Shown here: positions 13,432 to 23,905 of the stretch, one piece after another
Numbering within the stretch: position 1 is the stretch's first letter
Layout: every line of letters begins with the position of its first letter
NCBI GenBank assembly: GCA_025716815.1
Contig: JAIXMN010000008.1
Location: forward strand, 868,001 to 932,000
Direction of reading: 5' to 3'
Origin: Dichotomocladium elegans
Lineage: Eukaryota > Mucoromycota > Mucoromycetes > Mucorales > Lichtheimiaceae
DNA: 64,000 nucleotides
Program-made: the position numbers and the translations under genes
The notes under the pieces: model-generated
Told to the model about the DNA's origin: nothing
What the model saw: the letters and a program-made list of their open reading frames with translations, nothing else
The model's database searches: none

Positions 13432-14453
13432 ATGCCATTCATCAACGGTGTCAAATTTGCTTGTAACAGCTGCATCAAGGTAAGAAAAAGATGTCGCGGG
13501 GCCGAGCAAGATGATCAATGTACTTAGTGGATGTATATCAGGGCCATCGTTCGTCCCACTGCAGCCACGTCGAACGCCCCTTGATCGAAATTCGAAGAAA
13601 AGGCCGTCCCGTGACTCAGTGTGCCTATTGTCGTCACCTTCGAAAGACGAAACAAGTCCACGTAAAGTGTCTCTGCAGCAAAAGCAAGCAACAGCATTCC
13701 AAACAAACCTCTCCCCCAACGACATCCATCGAAGACAAGTTCAACTTCCAATACTGTTTCAGGGAAGAGGAAGACTCCGCCAGCGCTAGTGCTAGTGCCA
13801 GTGCCAGCGCCATCGCCAGCGCCAGCGCCTCCGCCGCCGCCGCCGCTGCTGCTACTACCATTGCCCTCGCCACGGACACTACCGCTGCCTTAAATACCCA
13901 TGAGCTGCAACAAGCCTCGCTGCTGGCGCCGTCGAGCCCATTTGCTTTGGACGAGGTTGGCTTATCGCCCTGGTCGGCCTACGTGCCTCAGCCGCCTACG
14001 CCTCCGCCCCAAGATGAGCAGTACTGCTGGTTCCCCTCGTCACCTCCTTTCCACTGGGATTGCGGCACCGGCATTGACTCCATGCCCATGCTACCGATGC
14101 CATCATCCCAGCCCATGGGTCTGCAGTCGTCATCCTCGACGTCCTCAACATCATCTTCGGACTGCTTGTCAACAGCACCCAGCACCACAGCGGTCTGTTT
14201 GCAGGAACATCAAGTCTTGGAACCCGAGTCTTTTGTGATCACCATTACGCCCCTTTCGCCAGAAGATAAACCGACCATTACTCGAGTTGTCACCTGCAAC
14301 TGCGGACCCACACGTATGAGCCCGAGCTGTCTTGTGCATAGCCTGACAACATCCCAACAGAATGCTGCTGCTGCTGCTGCTGCCGTTCAAAGCGCTTCTT
14401 CTACGATCATGCTGATGCCATCTCCACCCGCCTTTGTCGGTGTTCCTTGTTAA
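13432..14453 (+). CDS. Copper-fist transcription factor (Cuf1/Mac1/Ace1 type)
   Basis: DNA-binding copper-responsive regulator, expected in the nucleus. Exons 13432-13479 and 13542-14453 give 319 aa. The intron lies inside the copper fist. Splicing yields a domain starting MPFINGVKFACNSCIKGHR, with zinc ligands C11, C14, C23 and H25, a K-G-R-P minor-groove motif at 36-39 and further Cys at 43, 46, 57 and 59. The rest is low complexity: an Ala/Ser repeat (about 96-125), Pro/Ser-rich stretches and an Ala run near the end. A single reduced Cys cluster, CNCGPTRMSPSC followed by LVH, starts near residue 268. It resembles the C-terminal copper-sensing motif of Cuf1/Mac1 but has fewer Cys. Whether it activates copper uptake or detoxification genes cannot be told. 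Confidence 0.92.
13785..13855 (+). repeat. Coding microsatellite (Ser/Ala codons)
   Basis: Imperfect hexamer array of AGTGCC/AGCGCC type followed by GCC/GCT codons inside the copper-fist gene, encoding alternating Ser-Ala then poly-Ala. A second GCT array lies at about 14364-14382. Such tracts change length easily. Confidence 0.8.
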
Positions 14454-14884
14454 GCAACTTTTCCATCTTCTGAAATGTACATACTGACCAAAGTTATATA
14501 AAAAATCTCCTTCCCCCATCCCATCCCATGCGCACACCCATTCTTGCACATTTACCGTTTCTTTATGCCCTCCCTTCCTTCCTTGCTTTCACGCTCACAT
14601 AATAACGATGATATTAATAATAAAAAAAAGACCAAGAGGATTCCTAAGGAATTGTATTCCAGTTACTATCTACTGCAGCAGGAAAAGGATTCATTTTATG
14701 CAATGTAACGTTCAGCACAACACACGATGCAAAAGCTTAATGCCTCATGTCGGTAACCGCGCCCATCCTCCGGGGGGGTAGGGGAGGAGGGACGTGGGCG
14801 TAGCGCTTGAAAAGTCTCTTTTTATTTTGAGAGCTACGCCGTCTTTCCTTCTTTTCTTTTCTTTTCTTTTTCATCTTATTTGCC
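14454..14884. other. Intergenic (copper-fist 3' / calmodulin-like 5')
   Basis: AT-rich 3' flank with TAATAATAAAAAAAA near 14612, then a CTTTT-repeat pyrimidine tract at 14840-14872 just before the calmodulin-like ATG. No gene seen. Confidence 0.55.
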
Positions 14885-15655
14885 ATGGTAAACATTTCTT
14901 GTATTGCTCACGATCGATCGATAGGCACTATCCTCTTAATGACCTCTTGTATGTCCATAGGCCGACCAACTGTCTCCGGAGCAGATAAACGAATACAAGG
15001 ATTCATTCGCCATCTTTGACAAGGCAAGTCGATGCGTTCCCACCCCTTTTGCTTTTATAATGGATGCTGCCGTCTGAACAAATGAGCATGGTTAGGATGG
15101 GGATGGGTCCATCGACCGCCGTGAGCTTGGTGCGGTTATGAGGAGCCTCAATATCTTTCCGACCGAGTCTGAGCTCAAGGATATGATCAATGAGGTTGAC
15201 TGTGATGGAAACGGTACGATCGACTTTAACGAGTTCCTAAAGATGCTTCGAAGGTAAACCCAACCCCGCCCTTGCTAACTTTTGCGACTCAAAAAAGACA
15301 TCTTTAGAAAGCAAGACGACCAAGAGTTGAGGGAAGCGTTCCGCGTCTTTGATAAGGTAAAATAGTAGATGAACAGCGACTCTCTCTCTTCTCAACGTCT
15401 AACTTGATTCCATGCACAAAAAAAAAGGACGGAAATGGGCTGATCAACATCAACGAGTTACGCGAAGTCATGCTTTCGTTCGGTAAGCGAAAAAACAGAG
15501 CCTGTATACATGGGGGGTTTTCCCCGTCCAACACAAAACAATCTGAAACAGGTGAAAAATTCTCGCCCGATGACCTTGAAGACATGATCCGCGAAGCAGA
15601 TCAGGATGGGGATGGGAACATCAACTATGATGAGTTCATCAAATTGATTGCTTGA
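14885..15655 (+). CDS. Calmodulin-like EF-hand protein
   Basis: Calcium sensor with four EF-hands, 143 aa. Exons: 14885-14887 (ATG only), 14961-15023, 15096-15253, 15308-15356, 15428-15482 and 15552-15655. An ATG-only first exon is a known arrangement in calmodulin genes. All four loops are complete at residues 21-32, 57-68, 90-101 and 126-137, each starting with Asp and ending with Glu. It differs from canonical calmodulin (148-149 aa) by a central linker about four residues shorter ([14 protein letters not shown]) and several loop changes, so it is probably a divergent paralogue rather than the essential calmodulin. Intron 2 starts with GC (GACAAG|GCAAGTC) and ends with TTAG. No GT donor restores the first loop. 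Confidence 0.92.
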
Positions 15656-16396
15656 GCCATCACGCTTTCCATCGCCACATTTATATAATTATATATATAT
15701 CCCACTTTGTTCCGCATGCACCATCGCCAGGCGTGTCATGATCACGTGACACAAGGCACTTGCAGCCCTTCTTCCCGTTCCCGAAGTGGGGCGTTCACAT
15801 GATTCCACAAAAGCAATACAAAAGCCTGTTACTGCCTGCCATTCCCAAAACATCGCCATCACTTTTCCCTCGAATCCCAATCCTTTCAAAGGTTGTCTCT
15901 TTTTTTTTCGGGATAGAGAGCGAATACCATCATTTCCTAGCCATGCGCACGCGTGTGCCTTTCTCCTCATCCACAGCTTCTCAAATATTGCACTCGAGAG
16001 AGCTATTGTTTGCACGGCGAACATGAACATTACTCATCCAAATGCAGCATGTGCGCCAATCTTAAGTTTGGGCTGCGGTCTTGATCTGCGTTCCAAACAA
16101 GAAGGCGCTCTTATTGTTACGTATTCTCCTGCTGCACGTAGTGTCCCTCCTCTCTTCTCTTTCTTGTCTCTTTATGCGATATAGAGAAAACCCAAGACCT
16201 TGAGCGATAGTATCCTTCCTGGAATGGATAACTGCTGTGAACCCATCCATCTTAAACCATCTGGCCTGGTGGGTTGTAGTTTCTCTCTGGCAACTGTCCT
16301 AGTTACCCGCAAAAAAAAAAATGAAAGGAACTAGTAAAATATTCTAATGAAAAAAATAAAATATAAACTATGTGAAAAAGGGCCTATATACAACCT
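15656..16396. other. Convergent 3' region
   Basis: 3' ends of the calmodulin-like gene (+) and the phosphate transporter (-). TATATAATTATATATAT at about 15682-15699 is a likely polyadenylation efficiency element. No gene seen. Confidence 0.55.
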
Positions 16397-18915
16397 CTAG
16401 AAACCGATCATAGACATCAAAGCATAGCCCAACGTAGCCACGCAGACCGTGGCAAACACGCTGGAAGGGACACCATTCCGCAGAAAGTCTTTTGTACTCA
16501 AATAGGGAACACCCAATTCATTTTCCTGCGATATTGCATTCATGTTCGGGAACCCAGAGACAGGCAAACCCATGGCAGATGAACACACAAAAGCGGTTCC
16601 CTTATGATGACAGGCGTGTTAATCGAGGGAGATCCATCGCAGCAAGGCGTGTCACGACTTACCATGACCAGCAGACGCGGCCTTGGGTCTTCCAAACTCG
16701 CACCGACCTCGGCAACAATGGGAAGCACAATCAATGCCGCCACTGTGTGGCTGATAAATGTTGCCATAACAAGCACCAGAGTCGAGAACACACAAAGGAT
16801 CTCAAAGGCGTTCAGCCCTGTAACGATATGCTCGATGCTCATCGCGATCGTCCGGAGAAGACCCGAGCTCTCAACAGCTTTACCGAGCGCAATGCCACCC
16901 ATCGCCAACATGATTACGTTCCACAAAAAGTTATTGAAATCATCCTTCGTCAGCAGCCCAGGACCAAAGAAGGCTATCATGGGTATAATTGCAATCACAC
17001 CCATATCACCAAATGTTCCCTCGTACGTGTGTGCAAGACACCATAGTACAATCGTGACAAGTGTCACAGCAGTGACATAAATCTGTGTCAACGTGACAGG
17101 GTCGTTCGACGAGCGAATCTCGTGGATATGAGGGGTATGCTTCTCAGGATTGTAATTCCAGATCAGCCACAGCCAGATGATAATGTTGCCGACAATGCAT
17201 AGAGGGATCGAGACAATAAACCACTCGCCCCATGTTGGAGGAGGCGACATATTCTGGATAGCTACGATGTTCTGCGGAGATGAGATCGGGGAAGTCATTC
17301 CTCCCAAGTTGGACGAGAGCGCAATGCCAATGATTAGGCACCCGCCAAAGGTCGAATCAACAGGGAGCGTGCGCAAAATAGGTTGGATGAGTGAGAAGCA
17401 CAGGACAGGCGCGGCAACGTTGCTGATCCACATGCTCGCAAAGGTGGCAACAAACATGTTAACAAGCAGTACCCGGTTGGGACGCGTGCCAGCGCGCGAC
17501 AATACGAATGTTGCCATCGATTTTGCAATGCCATATTTGCTAAGTGCACCAGCAATCGCAAAGCCACCAAGCAGGAGCATAATCACCGGTGAAAACATAC
17601 TTGCGAACACCTTCTTTGTGGCCTCTGGGGCCGCTAAGCGCTCATCACCTTCTTTCATCACCCGCAGCATGATCACCATCATGGGCACCAGCATCGCAGT
17701 GACAAAGAGCGGCAGGACCTGAAAATCATTTACACTTGTATCTCCTTTCTTTCTCTATCTTCTTTTTATCCATTTACCTCACCCGCCCACAGAAGACTCG
17801 CGAACACGAGGATTGCTAGACACCGATTTTGTTCCACCTGTTCAAAAATCTGCGCATTGATAATGCCGAAAAAGACAGCCATGGAGATCACAAGCAGGAT
17901 GCCCTGTGTAATCTGGTCCCGGGTAATGTGAAGGACGCCGCAAGGCGTCGGCAACGAGATCGGCTTCCCGAGTGAAATGCCCACGGTCTGGACCTTGCGT
18001 TCCTGGCCGACCATGTCCCGCCAGACCATGTTGCGTTCCCACACAATACGTTCACGGAGGTGCGTCTTCAGATCAGTCACTGCCGTATCCAAATCACCGT
18101 CTGTGGCGAGCTGAGCATAGAGTTTCTCCGTCTCCTGAATCCTGTCGTTCAGCCCTTGTTTGGTCGTGCTCTGGAAGGGATAGGCAGCCGCGACGTGCTT
18201 CTGTGTATAGGAGCGTTTCAGATTGCTGTGGGTTATCTTGTCATATTTCTTTAGGATTTTTGAGAACGCCGTCTGATTGAGTGCGACAAATGACTTGAGC
18301 TCAGACAGGAGCACAAAGAGGTCAACAGTACGTCTGCGAAGCTCCGCGGCATCGCCACGCCGCATCTGCTCGGGATCCATATCGGCCACATTCTGCGAAA
18401 TAATGTTTGGCGGCAAATCCGATTCAACATCCACCCGGGATTCGCGGCGCGGAAATTGCTCATTATGCATATGAGTCTCATGTGCAACCTCATTGACGAG
18501 CTCTTCCGTCGCCTCGTATAGCTCTTGCTCTTTTTTGACATAAAACTTGACAATCTTGTCAAGCGACTGATCAAGCGCGGCCACAAATCGGCTGTTCTCT
18601 TCCTCAGCCATATCGTGATCACCAATAAGTGCAGTATATTCACTCACGCCCCGCTCTACATCTGACGAGACACGGCCATGGGCTACCCGATCGCGTTCCG
18701 TAGAATAGACAAGTTTTTTGAGGTTCGAATATCTTATAATAGAATATATTCAGTTCACCCAGGCGAGTTTTTACCGTTTACGTGTGCTCTCCTTCTCGCG
18801 CCCAGCGCTCTGGGTGGTCGTACCGATCCACTACCAGATCCGAAACTACTTACGGGAGATAATACTCTGACCAATCAGGTACAGCGTTAAACTGAAGTTG
18901 ATGGGAGAACTTCAT
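16397..18915 (-). CDS. SPX domain-containing phosphate transporter (Pho87/Pho90/Pho91 type, DASS family)
   Basis: Low-affinity phosphate carrier, at the plasma membrane in Pho87/90 and the vacuole in Pho91. Exons: 18915-18854, 18732-17778, 17718-16663 and 16600-16397, giving 758 aa. The N-terminus MKFSHQLQFNAVPDWSEYYL and the Lys-rich helix ILKKYDKITHSNLK define an SPX domain (about residues 1-290), which binds inositol pyrophosphates to sense phosphate. The C-terminal 460 residues are strongly hydrophobic and match the Na+/sulphate-dicarboxylate symporter family, with segments such as PVIMLLLGGFAIAGALSKYG, SNVAAPVLCFS and GGMTSPISSPQN. It ends LGYALMSMIGF. The phase-1 intron after Pro-Tyr and the joint LLWAGE|VLPLF both restore family sequence. 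Plasma membrane versus vacuole cannot be settled by eye. Confidence 0.93.
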
Positions 18916-20122
18916 GGTCGCTCTCCTCTTCGAGACGTCTTAGAAAAGGGAGAAAAGGAGGTGTTCAAAGGGAATCGGGCGGGCGGCCCGTGGCTATCTT
19001 AAAAAATGCATTTATTGCCCAACTCCGACGTCCATGCTTTCCTTTTAAAAAAACTTGTTTCGTAGGCCAATGATCTGGCCCTCGTGCGGAGTGGTGGCGG
19101 TGGTAGTGGTGCCCTCCCCATTCCATGTGCGTGTTTATTGTCGGTGATGTGGCGTGGAGCGTCTGCTATTTGGCCCTAGTATTCATAAAAGGACTCGCAC
19201 GCTCTCCGAAAGGGTCCGCATTGACGGGTTAGAACCGCTGCTTTTGAGTAAATGGGGGAAATGGTGGCGGAATGGTCCAGTCATGGGCAGGGTGGTGTAG
19301 AACCAGTTCTCAACACATACTGACTACGGTTTCGACAGAAAACTTGTACGAAGCCTCGGGTCTATAAGCCATTCATAATCAACTCTGCTGACGTCCCCTT
19401 TGGTCAAAATAGGATGCCCCTCCCCGCAAAAATTAGCAGCCTTTCTATCGCAGGACACGGGGCCCTCGATCTCCCCAAAAATATGGTTGGAGCGAATCAG
19501 ACCACAGATAACACCATCGTGTCAACCTGCTGACGACATGATCGCGCACGCAGGCACCGATAGAGAATAATGTACGTCAGATGTGTTCATAGAACGCATG
19601 TAAGGCAGGGAAAATGCGTACATCTTTGAGCCAGCGAGTATTCGATGACCCGGCTCATGAAGAAGATACTGTCTATACGCAGTTCCAACCAATAAGCGGC
19701 GATATAACCTCCGTTATTCATTGATTTTATATTGCGGTATCACACAAACGCAGACAAGACGTTTGACGTCCGTAATAGAAATTCATGAGGCGCCTTTCGT
19801 AATGCTTTGCCAGCAAAATATTCACTTGGATTGCGATTGTATAAGCGAGGATGCATGCATGCATGTGCACAATTGCAAGTGATACAGTCGGTACGCGCTC
19901 AGCATTGAGCACTCAGCGCCACAGCACGCAGACTCCAAAGGCTCTGAACGGCGATACTGTAAACGAGAGATATTGAATTGAATCATTTTACAATAAGGGA
20001 CGTCTTTTATGACCTAACGTAAGAGTGACAGAAATGGATGTCTGAGGTAAATCATAGACCCGACCTCTGTTAACTTCGAGGGTATTGCTATAATGTACGT
20101 GGAAAGGGGTGAGCAGAGCATT
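18916..20122. other. Intergenic, no gene recognised
   Basis: Upstream of the phosphate transporter. Contains a short ATGCATGCATGCATG tract near 19851. No supportable coding region. Confidence 0.5.
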
Positions 20123-20545
20123 ACTTTATTTTCAAAAATAAATGTCGTAAACAAGATAAAATAATGTCGTGCAAAATACAAAAAAAAAATGTCGCATTGA
20201 ATTATATAAATTTGTCGTATCAACAGGCAAAAAGATTTCGCATCCATGGATTAAAACCTGTTAGTCAACAGAAAAAACACTACTCCTCCATACGCTTTAA
20301 CTTACACTCAAGGGCCCCGAAGGACCCAGGAGTTATCCTGGGTAGTCCCGGCGATAACCGGGACGGAGAAACAGGAGGAGAGAGCCAGCACACCAGAAGG
20401 GACAGGCGGCGGCTGCCAGGGTGCCAAACGAGGGAATGGTGGCGGCGGAGGGAAGGAGCGTAAGGGTGTTCAGGAACTCCTCTCTTCCATGGCTCATCAA
20501 GCACGGGTACGATTGGTTAATCTATAAAGGACAGTGGATGTTAGT
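20123..20545 (+). repeat. Dispersed repeat, copy B
   Basis: Second copy of the repeat at 2160-2735, same orientation. Left block CTTTATTTTCAAAAATAAA, the TATCAACAGG block followed by AAAAAGATTTCG, a GC-rich divergent core with GGCGATAACC, and the right block CTCTTCCATGG followed by a CGATTGGT/TAATCTA(T/C)AAAGGACA stretch are shared in the same order. Confidence 0.6.
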
Positions 20546-20658
20546 TGCAATAATCATACCGGATAAGACCATGGAAGAGAGGATCGGGATGAAGTCGATG
20601 GAGAAAGGAGATTTCTCAGTTGTCCATTATTTATAGGAAATCAAGGAGGAGCAGAAGA

Positions 20659-20855
20659 AATTTCTTTGTGATAAACGATGCTGCAGTAGATACAGCGGCG
20701 GATCATATGCTCTTTTCATCGACTCGTTGATCCTTTAATCGGTACAGGAGCTTGGAAACGTCCTGTTATTGCATTCCGAGAGTACTTGCATAATTTCTTT
20801 GTGATGAACGATGCTGCAGTAAATACAGAGGCGGGTCACATGCTCTTTTCATTGA
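20659..20855. repeat. Two direct repeats of about 64 bp
   Basis: 20659-20722 and 20792-20855 share AATTTCTTTGTGAT, AACGATGCTGCAGTA and ATGCTCTTTTCAT with a few substitutions, separated by about 69 bp of unrelated sequence. Probably a local duplication inside mobile DNA. Confidence 0.8.
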
Positions 20856-20864
20856 CGATTTCCA

Positions 20865-21181
20865 TCATTTATTAATACTGTTTATTTTGGTTTTTTTTAG
20901 CCCTAGGCGGTTCGCATAGCGTATTTCAGCAACCGACATACCGTCCGTGGTGCTGTTAGAAACGAAATTGTATTGGGCGTATTCAGAGGTCGGCTTGATA
21001 AGAATTGGATGTGCATTTATGTTATAGTTGCCGCCTGTTATAGTGATACCCTCGGTTCCAGGAAATCGCATCACTATAATGAATTGGAATAAGCCTTACC
21101 TGGTGATTTTGTTCTGTAAAGTGCATCGCTACAATGAATTATCATTATAATGAATATCATTATGAGGGGCGGCCACTGTAC
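20865..21181 (-). mobile_element. Probable end fragment of a Tc1/mariner (pogo-like) transposon
   Basis: Read on the minus strand, the segment starts near 21181 with CAGTGGCCGCCCCT, followed by AT-rich ATTCATTATAATGA repeats and a second TTCATTATAGTGATG block. A 69-codon open stretch (21074-20868) follows with no recognisable domain. The CAGTG start and repeated sub-terminal motifs resemble pogo/Tigger element ends. I could not find the partner end, so this is a tentative call. Confidence 0.35.
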
Positions 21182-21266
21182 ATAATTGATTTCCCGTTAA
21201 TCCTACCATCTGAATGCTTGTATGAGACTAGTCAAATAAGAAAAAATAGATAATATATACTTTCGC

Positions 21267-22497
21267 GTGGAAAACCGCTTGTTTACTCTCACTCTTTCTT
21301 TTTCTTTGATATACTCGTTTCATCGACAACCTACCATTACTAAAACAATCATTCTAAGTATGAACGTTCATCGACCCGAAACCCGCGATCGTACCATGGT
21401 TGTGAAAGCATCCATTGACAGCATAGGCTGGAGACAAGAGTACCGCGAAAAGTTGAACCATTTGGTCGACCTTGTGAATATAACGACAGTGCATGCATAC
21501 GCACTATCAAAATACATCTTTCTCCACGAGTTCCAAACCAATGAAAATTTTGACATCAGGGCTTTTATCAACGAAACATTCTTTGCTGAAGTCTGGCTCG
21601 CATTGATCGATTACAAAGGACGTGGCTGTGGCGAGGAAACGACTCGATACCGGAATCTGATTGATGAATACTCGACGCCATACCTCTTATATACAAATTA
21701 TGAACGACCATCCTTTCCATACTCCCAGCAATGTGCAAATTACGAAGGCGCCAAGATCGTTGCTGCTTACACCAATAACATTCAGATGCAATTCGGCCAA
21801 CATTTTCGGCGGGCTATATATCAATGCCTTGCTGAATATTCGACAGCGGGAAGAGGAGCTTGAAGAGCAGCTGATTGGCCAAGGTCTGGACGTGACACAA
21901 ATCAGTCAACGCATCCGAGAGACAATCATTACACCCGCAACAACATTTAAGCAGATTGTAGCTCATCGAAACGCATCCAGAGACGACATCCCCGACGACC
22001 CAGCTTATCTCCAGGAAGCTTTCGACGCCATCCGGCCAATTTTCAATGCCTACACCAGTACCTACGCCTTTGACAACGATAACATCTACTACGATGCAGA
22101 GGCTCATCCAATCCAACATATGGCAGCCTTTTACCAGCTCGCTCTCCTTTTTGAGCGACTTCAGCTGCCTGCATTTGCCTGTTTCCCTCTTCGTCGGTCA
22201 TGGTCTCCGTCATACATAATGATTAACGCAAAAATCATATGGCAAAACATTCTGGGTCGCTCATGGGCCAAAAAATTTCCTTATCGTGGCGGATGGGATG
22301 AGGTCATCGATTTCTATTCGAAAGCTCTCAAGTCTTCAGAGAATGGAGTACTTCTATTTCGTGGTACGCTTGAAACAGATGGCGTAGGAGTCTCCATTAT
22401 CAAGAAGAGAAGGGATAGGGATGTACTCTCAAGAACCGGAGCAGCTCTGAAGGTGGAGGAGCAGTCGGATCACAGTTGTTCCCATTACGGCAGTTAA
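21267..22497 (+). pseudogene. Truncated, frameshifted Fanzor-like (TnpB-related) nuclease gene
   Basis: Two overlapping frames (21267-21863 and 21661-22497) together read like the N-terminal part of a eukaryotic Fanzor/OMEGA nuclease as I know it from Mucoromycota. There is a helical N-terminal region with YEGAKIVAAYTNNIQMQFG. A block LPAFACFPLRRSWSPSYIMI follows, and then the conserved FRGTLETDGVGVSIIKK that normally precedes the first RuvC catalytic Asp. A frameshift lies around 21800-21860. The gene stops shortly after the TDGVGVS block, so RuvC-I, -II and -III and the zinc ribbon are missing. The Tc1-like relic begins about 65 bp downstream, in opposite orientation. Such a protein would be an RNA-guided nuclease in the intact state; this copy cannot be. 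Family assignment rests on remembered motifs, not a search. Confidence 0.55.
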
Positions 22498-22559
22498 TTA
22501 AGCATATACGAGAATGAGAACCTAAACCTTCGAGATCGCTCAGCTTTAAGCTGTTGGAT

Positions 22560-23905
22560 GTCTCGCAGATCTATGTTATCAACGTCTCGCTCTCCAAGGA
22601 CCTATTGCATTTAACTTTGCCCTTGACCACTGACCAAAACTGCTCAATAGAATTGAGTTCAGGCGAGTATGGTGGAAGATAAGCATATCGATATCCCCGA
22701 GACTCGATGTATTCAGAAATATCCTGAGCCGTATGGATAGGTGCATTATCCATTACCAACTAATGGCCCTTCATATGTTCATACTTATCCATCTCGTCCA
22801 TTGTTGCCTTAAGGAAGCTGAGATGATGTTCAGTTGCAGTTCCTCTGCTCGCAACTTCAGATCGACCTGCCCTCTTCTTTTCTTGATTGGTGGCTGCAGG
22901 AGCTCAAGCTACATTGAATGATGCCTGATGCTGAGATTGCTCCCACGATTGTGGCTGTCTTTGGTACTGTAACCACTGCAGGGGTCCCTTTCTTGGACCA
23001 CACCATGCTGCATTTCATGTTAATATGGAATCCAGACTCATCAAAGAAAAAACGCAGCTTTGAAGTCGATGTCGGTCCTATCCCATCTGCATACTCAGTC
23101 AAGGCGCTCTTGGATCTTCGCAGCATTATTCCTGTCTATAGGCTGAAACCGAACTATTTTTAATGACAAGTTGCATACGTCTTCATAAATCGATGGAGCG
23201 TCGTTTTATATGCTTTGAGACCCTCAAATCGTTGGAGCAGATACTCTAGAACAATGAATGGGTCTTCATCAACGCATTCTAAAAGAATGCGCTTATGCTC
23301 TTCATTGAGAATACGCGAACGATCCCCCCGTGTTAGGTTTCTTGAAGATGCTGTCAGGGCCCTTCTTGTACTGTAATGCCCATCGCTGGGCTGAACGAAT
23401 ATGGAGACCTAGTACCTGACGCACTCAAGATCTTCTCAAACATCCGTTTGAAAAATCTGACCTTGTCTTGGTCGGTTTATGCTGTGTAACTGCGCTTGAT
23501 CCCAGCTTCTTTCATCCGAATGTCTGTATCCTTTCGCTGGGGAATGCGTGTGGGAGTAAGCTCAGGGTTATCTTTGCACAATATGCTACGCAGATATTCA
23601 GTGTGAGAACAAACGGATTGAAGTGAGTACATTTCCTCATCAATGGCATAGTTCATAGGCTCAAGACAGCCACGCTCATCAACGACATGACCTTGGCCAT
23701 CTTGGTAGAAAATTAGATTGCCCATTTCAGAATGTTAAAGTGTATAAAAGAGAAAGCTTCTTTTTTTGTGCGACATCTTTCCGTGTATGTGTGTGAACAT
23801 TTGCTTTGTCATCACGCGTAAAGATTTCTGGGCAAAATGCGATTTGTATTTTTGCAATCCTGCGACTTCAGAACTGGCAGAGTGCGACTTTGATTTTGAA
23901 AAAGA
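22560..23905 (-). mobile_element. Decayed Tc1/mariner-like DDE transposon, copy 1
   Basis: On the minus strand, 23905-23740 is a terminal region with ATCAAAGTCGCA, GAAATCTTTACGC and ACACGGAAAGATGTCGCAC. It is followed by MGNLIFYQDGQGHVVDE, an N-terminal helix-turn-helix region in broken frames, and the catalytic domain. FFDESGFHIN (first Asp) lies near 23055, MDNAPIHTA (second Asp) near 22755, and LPPYSPELNSIEQFW (the third acidic site, D/E) near 22655. Frameshifts separate the parts, so it is inactive. The other terminal repeat was not found near 22500, suggesting a deletion at that end. It is related to the copy at 63239-64000. Confidence 0.8.

Noticed and set aside
13249..13725. 158-codon minus-strand frame across the copper-fist promoter and fist exon
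   Set aside because: Antisense of the copper-fist coding exon and its pyrimidine-rich leader; no domain.
16492..17080. Plus-strand frames of 158-184 codons
   Set aside because: Antisense to the phosphate transporter exons.
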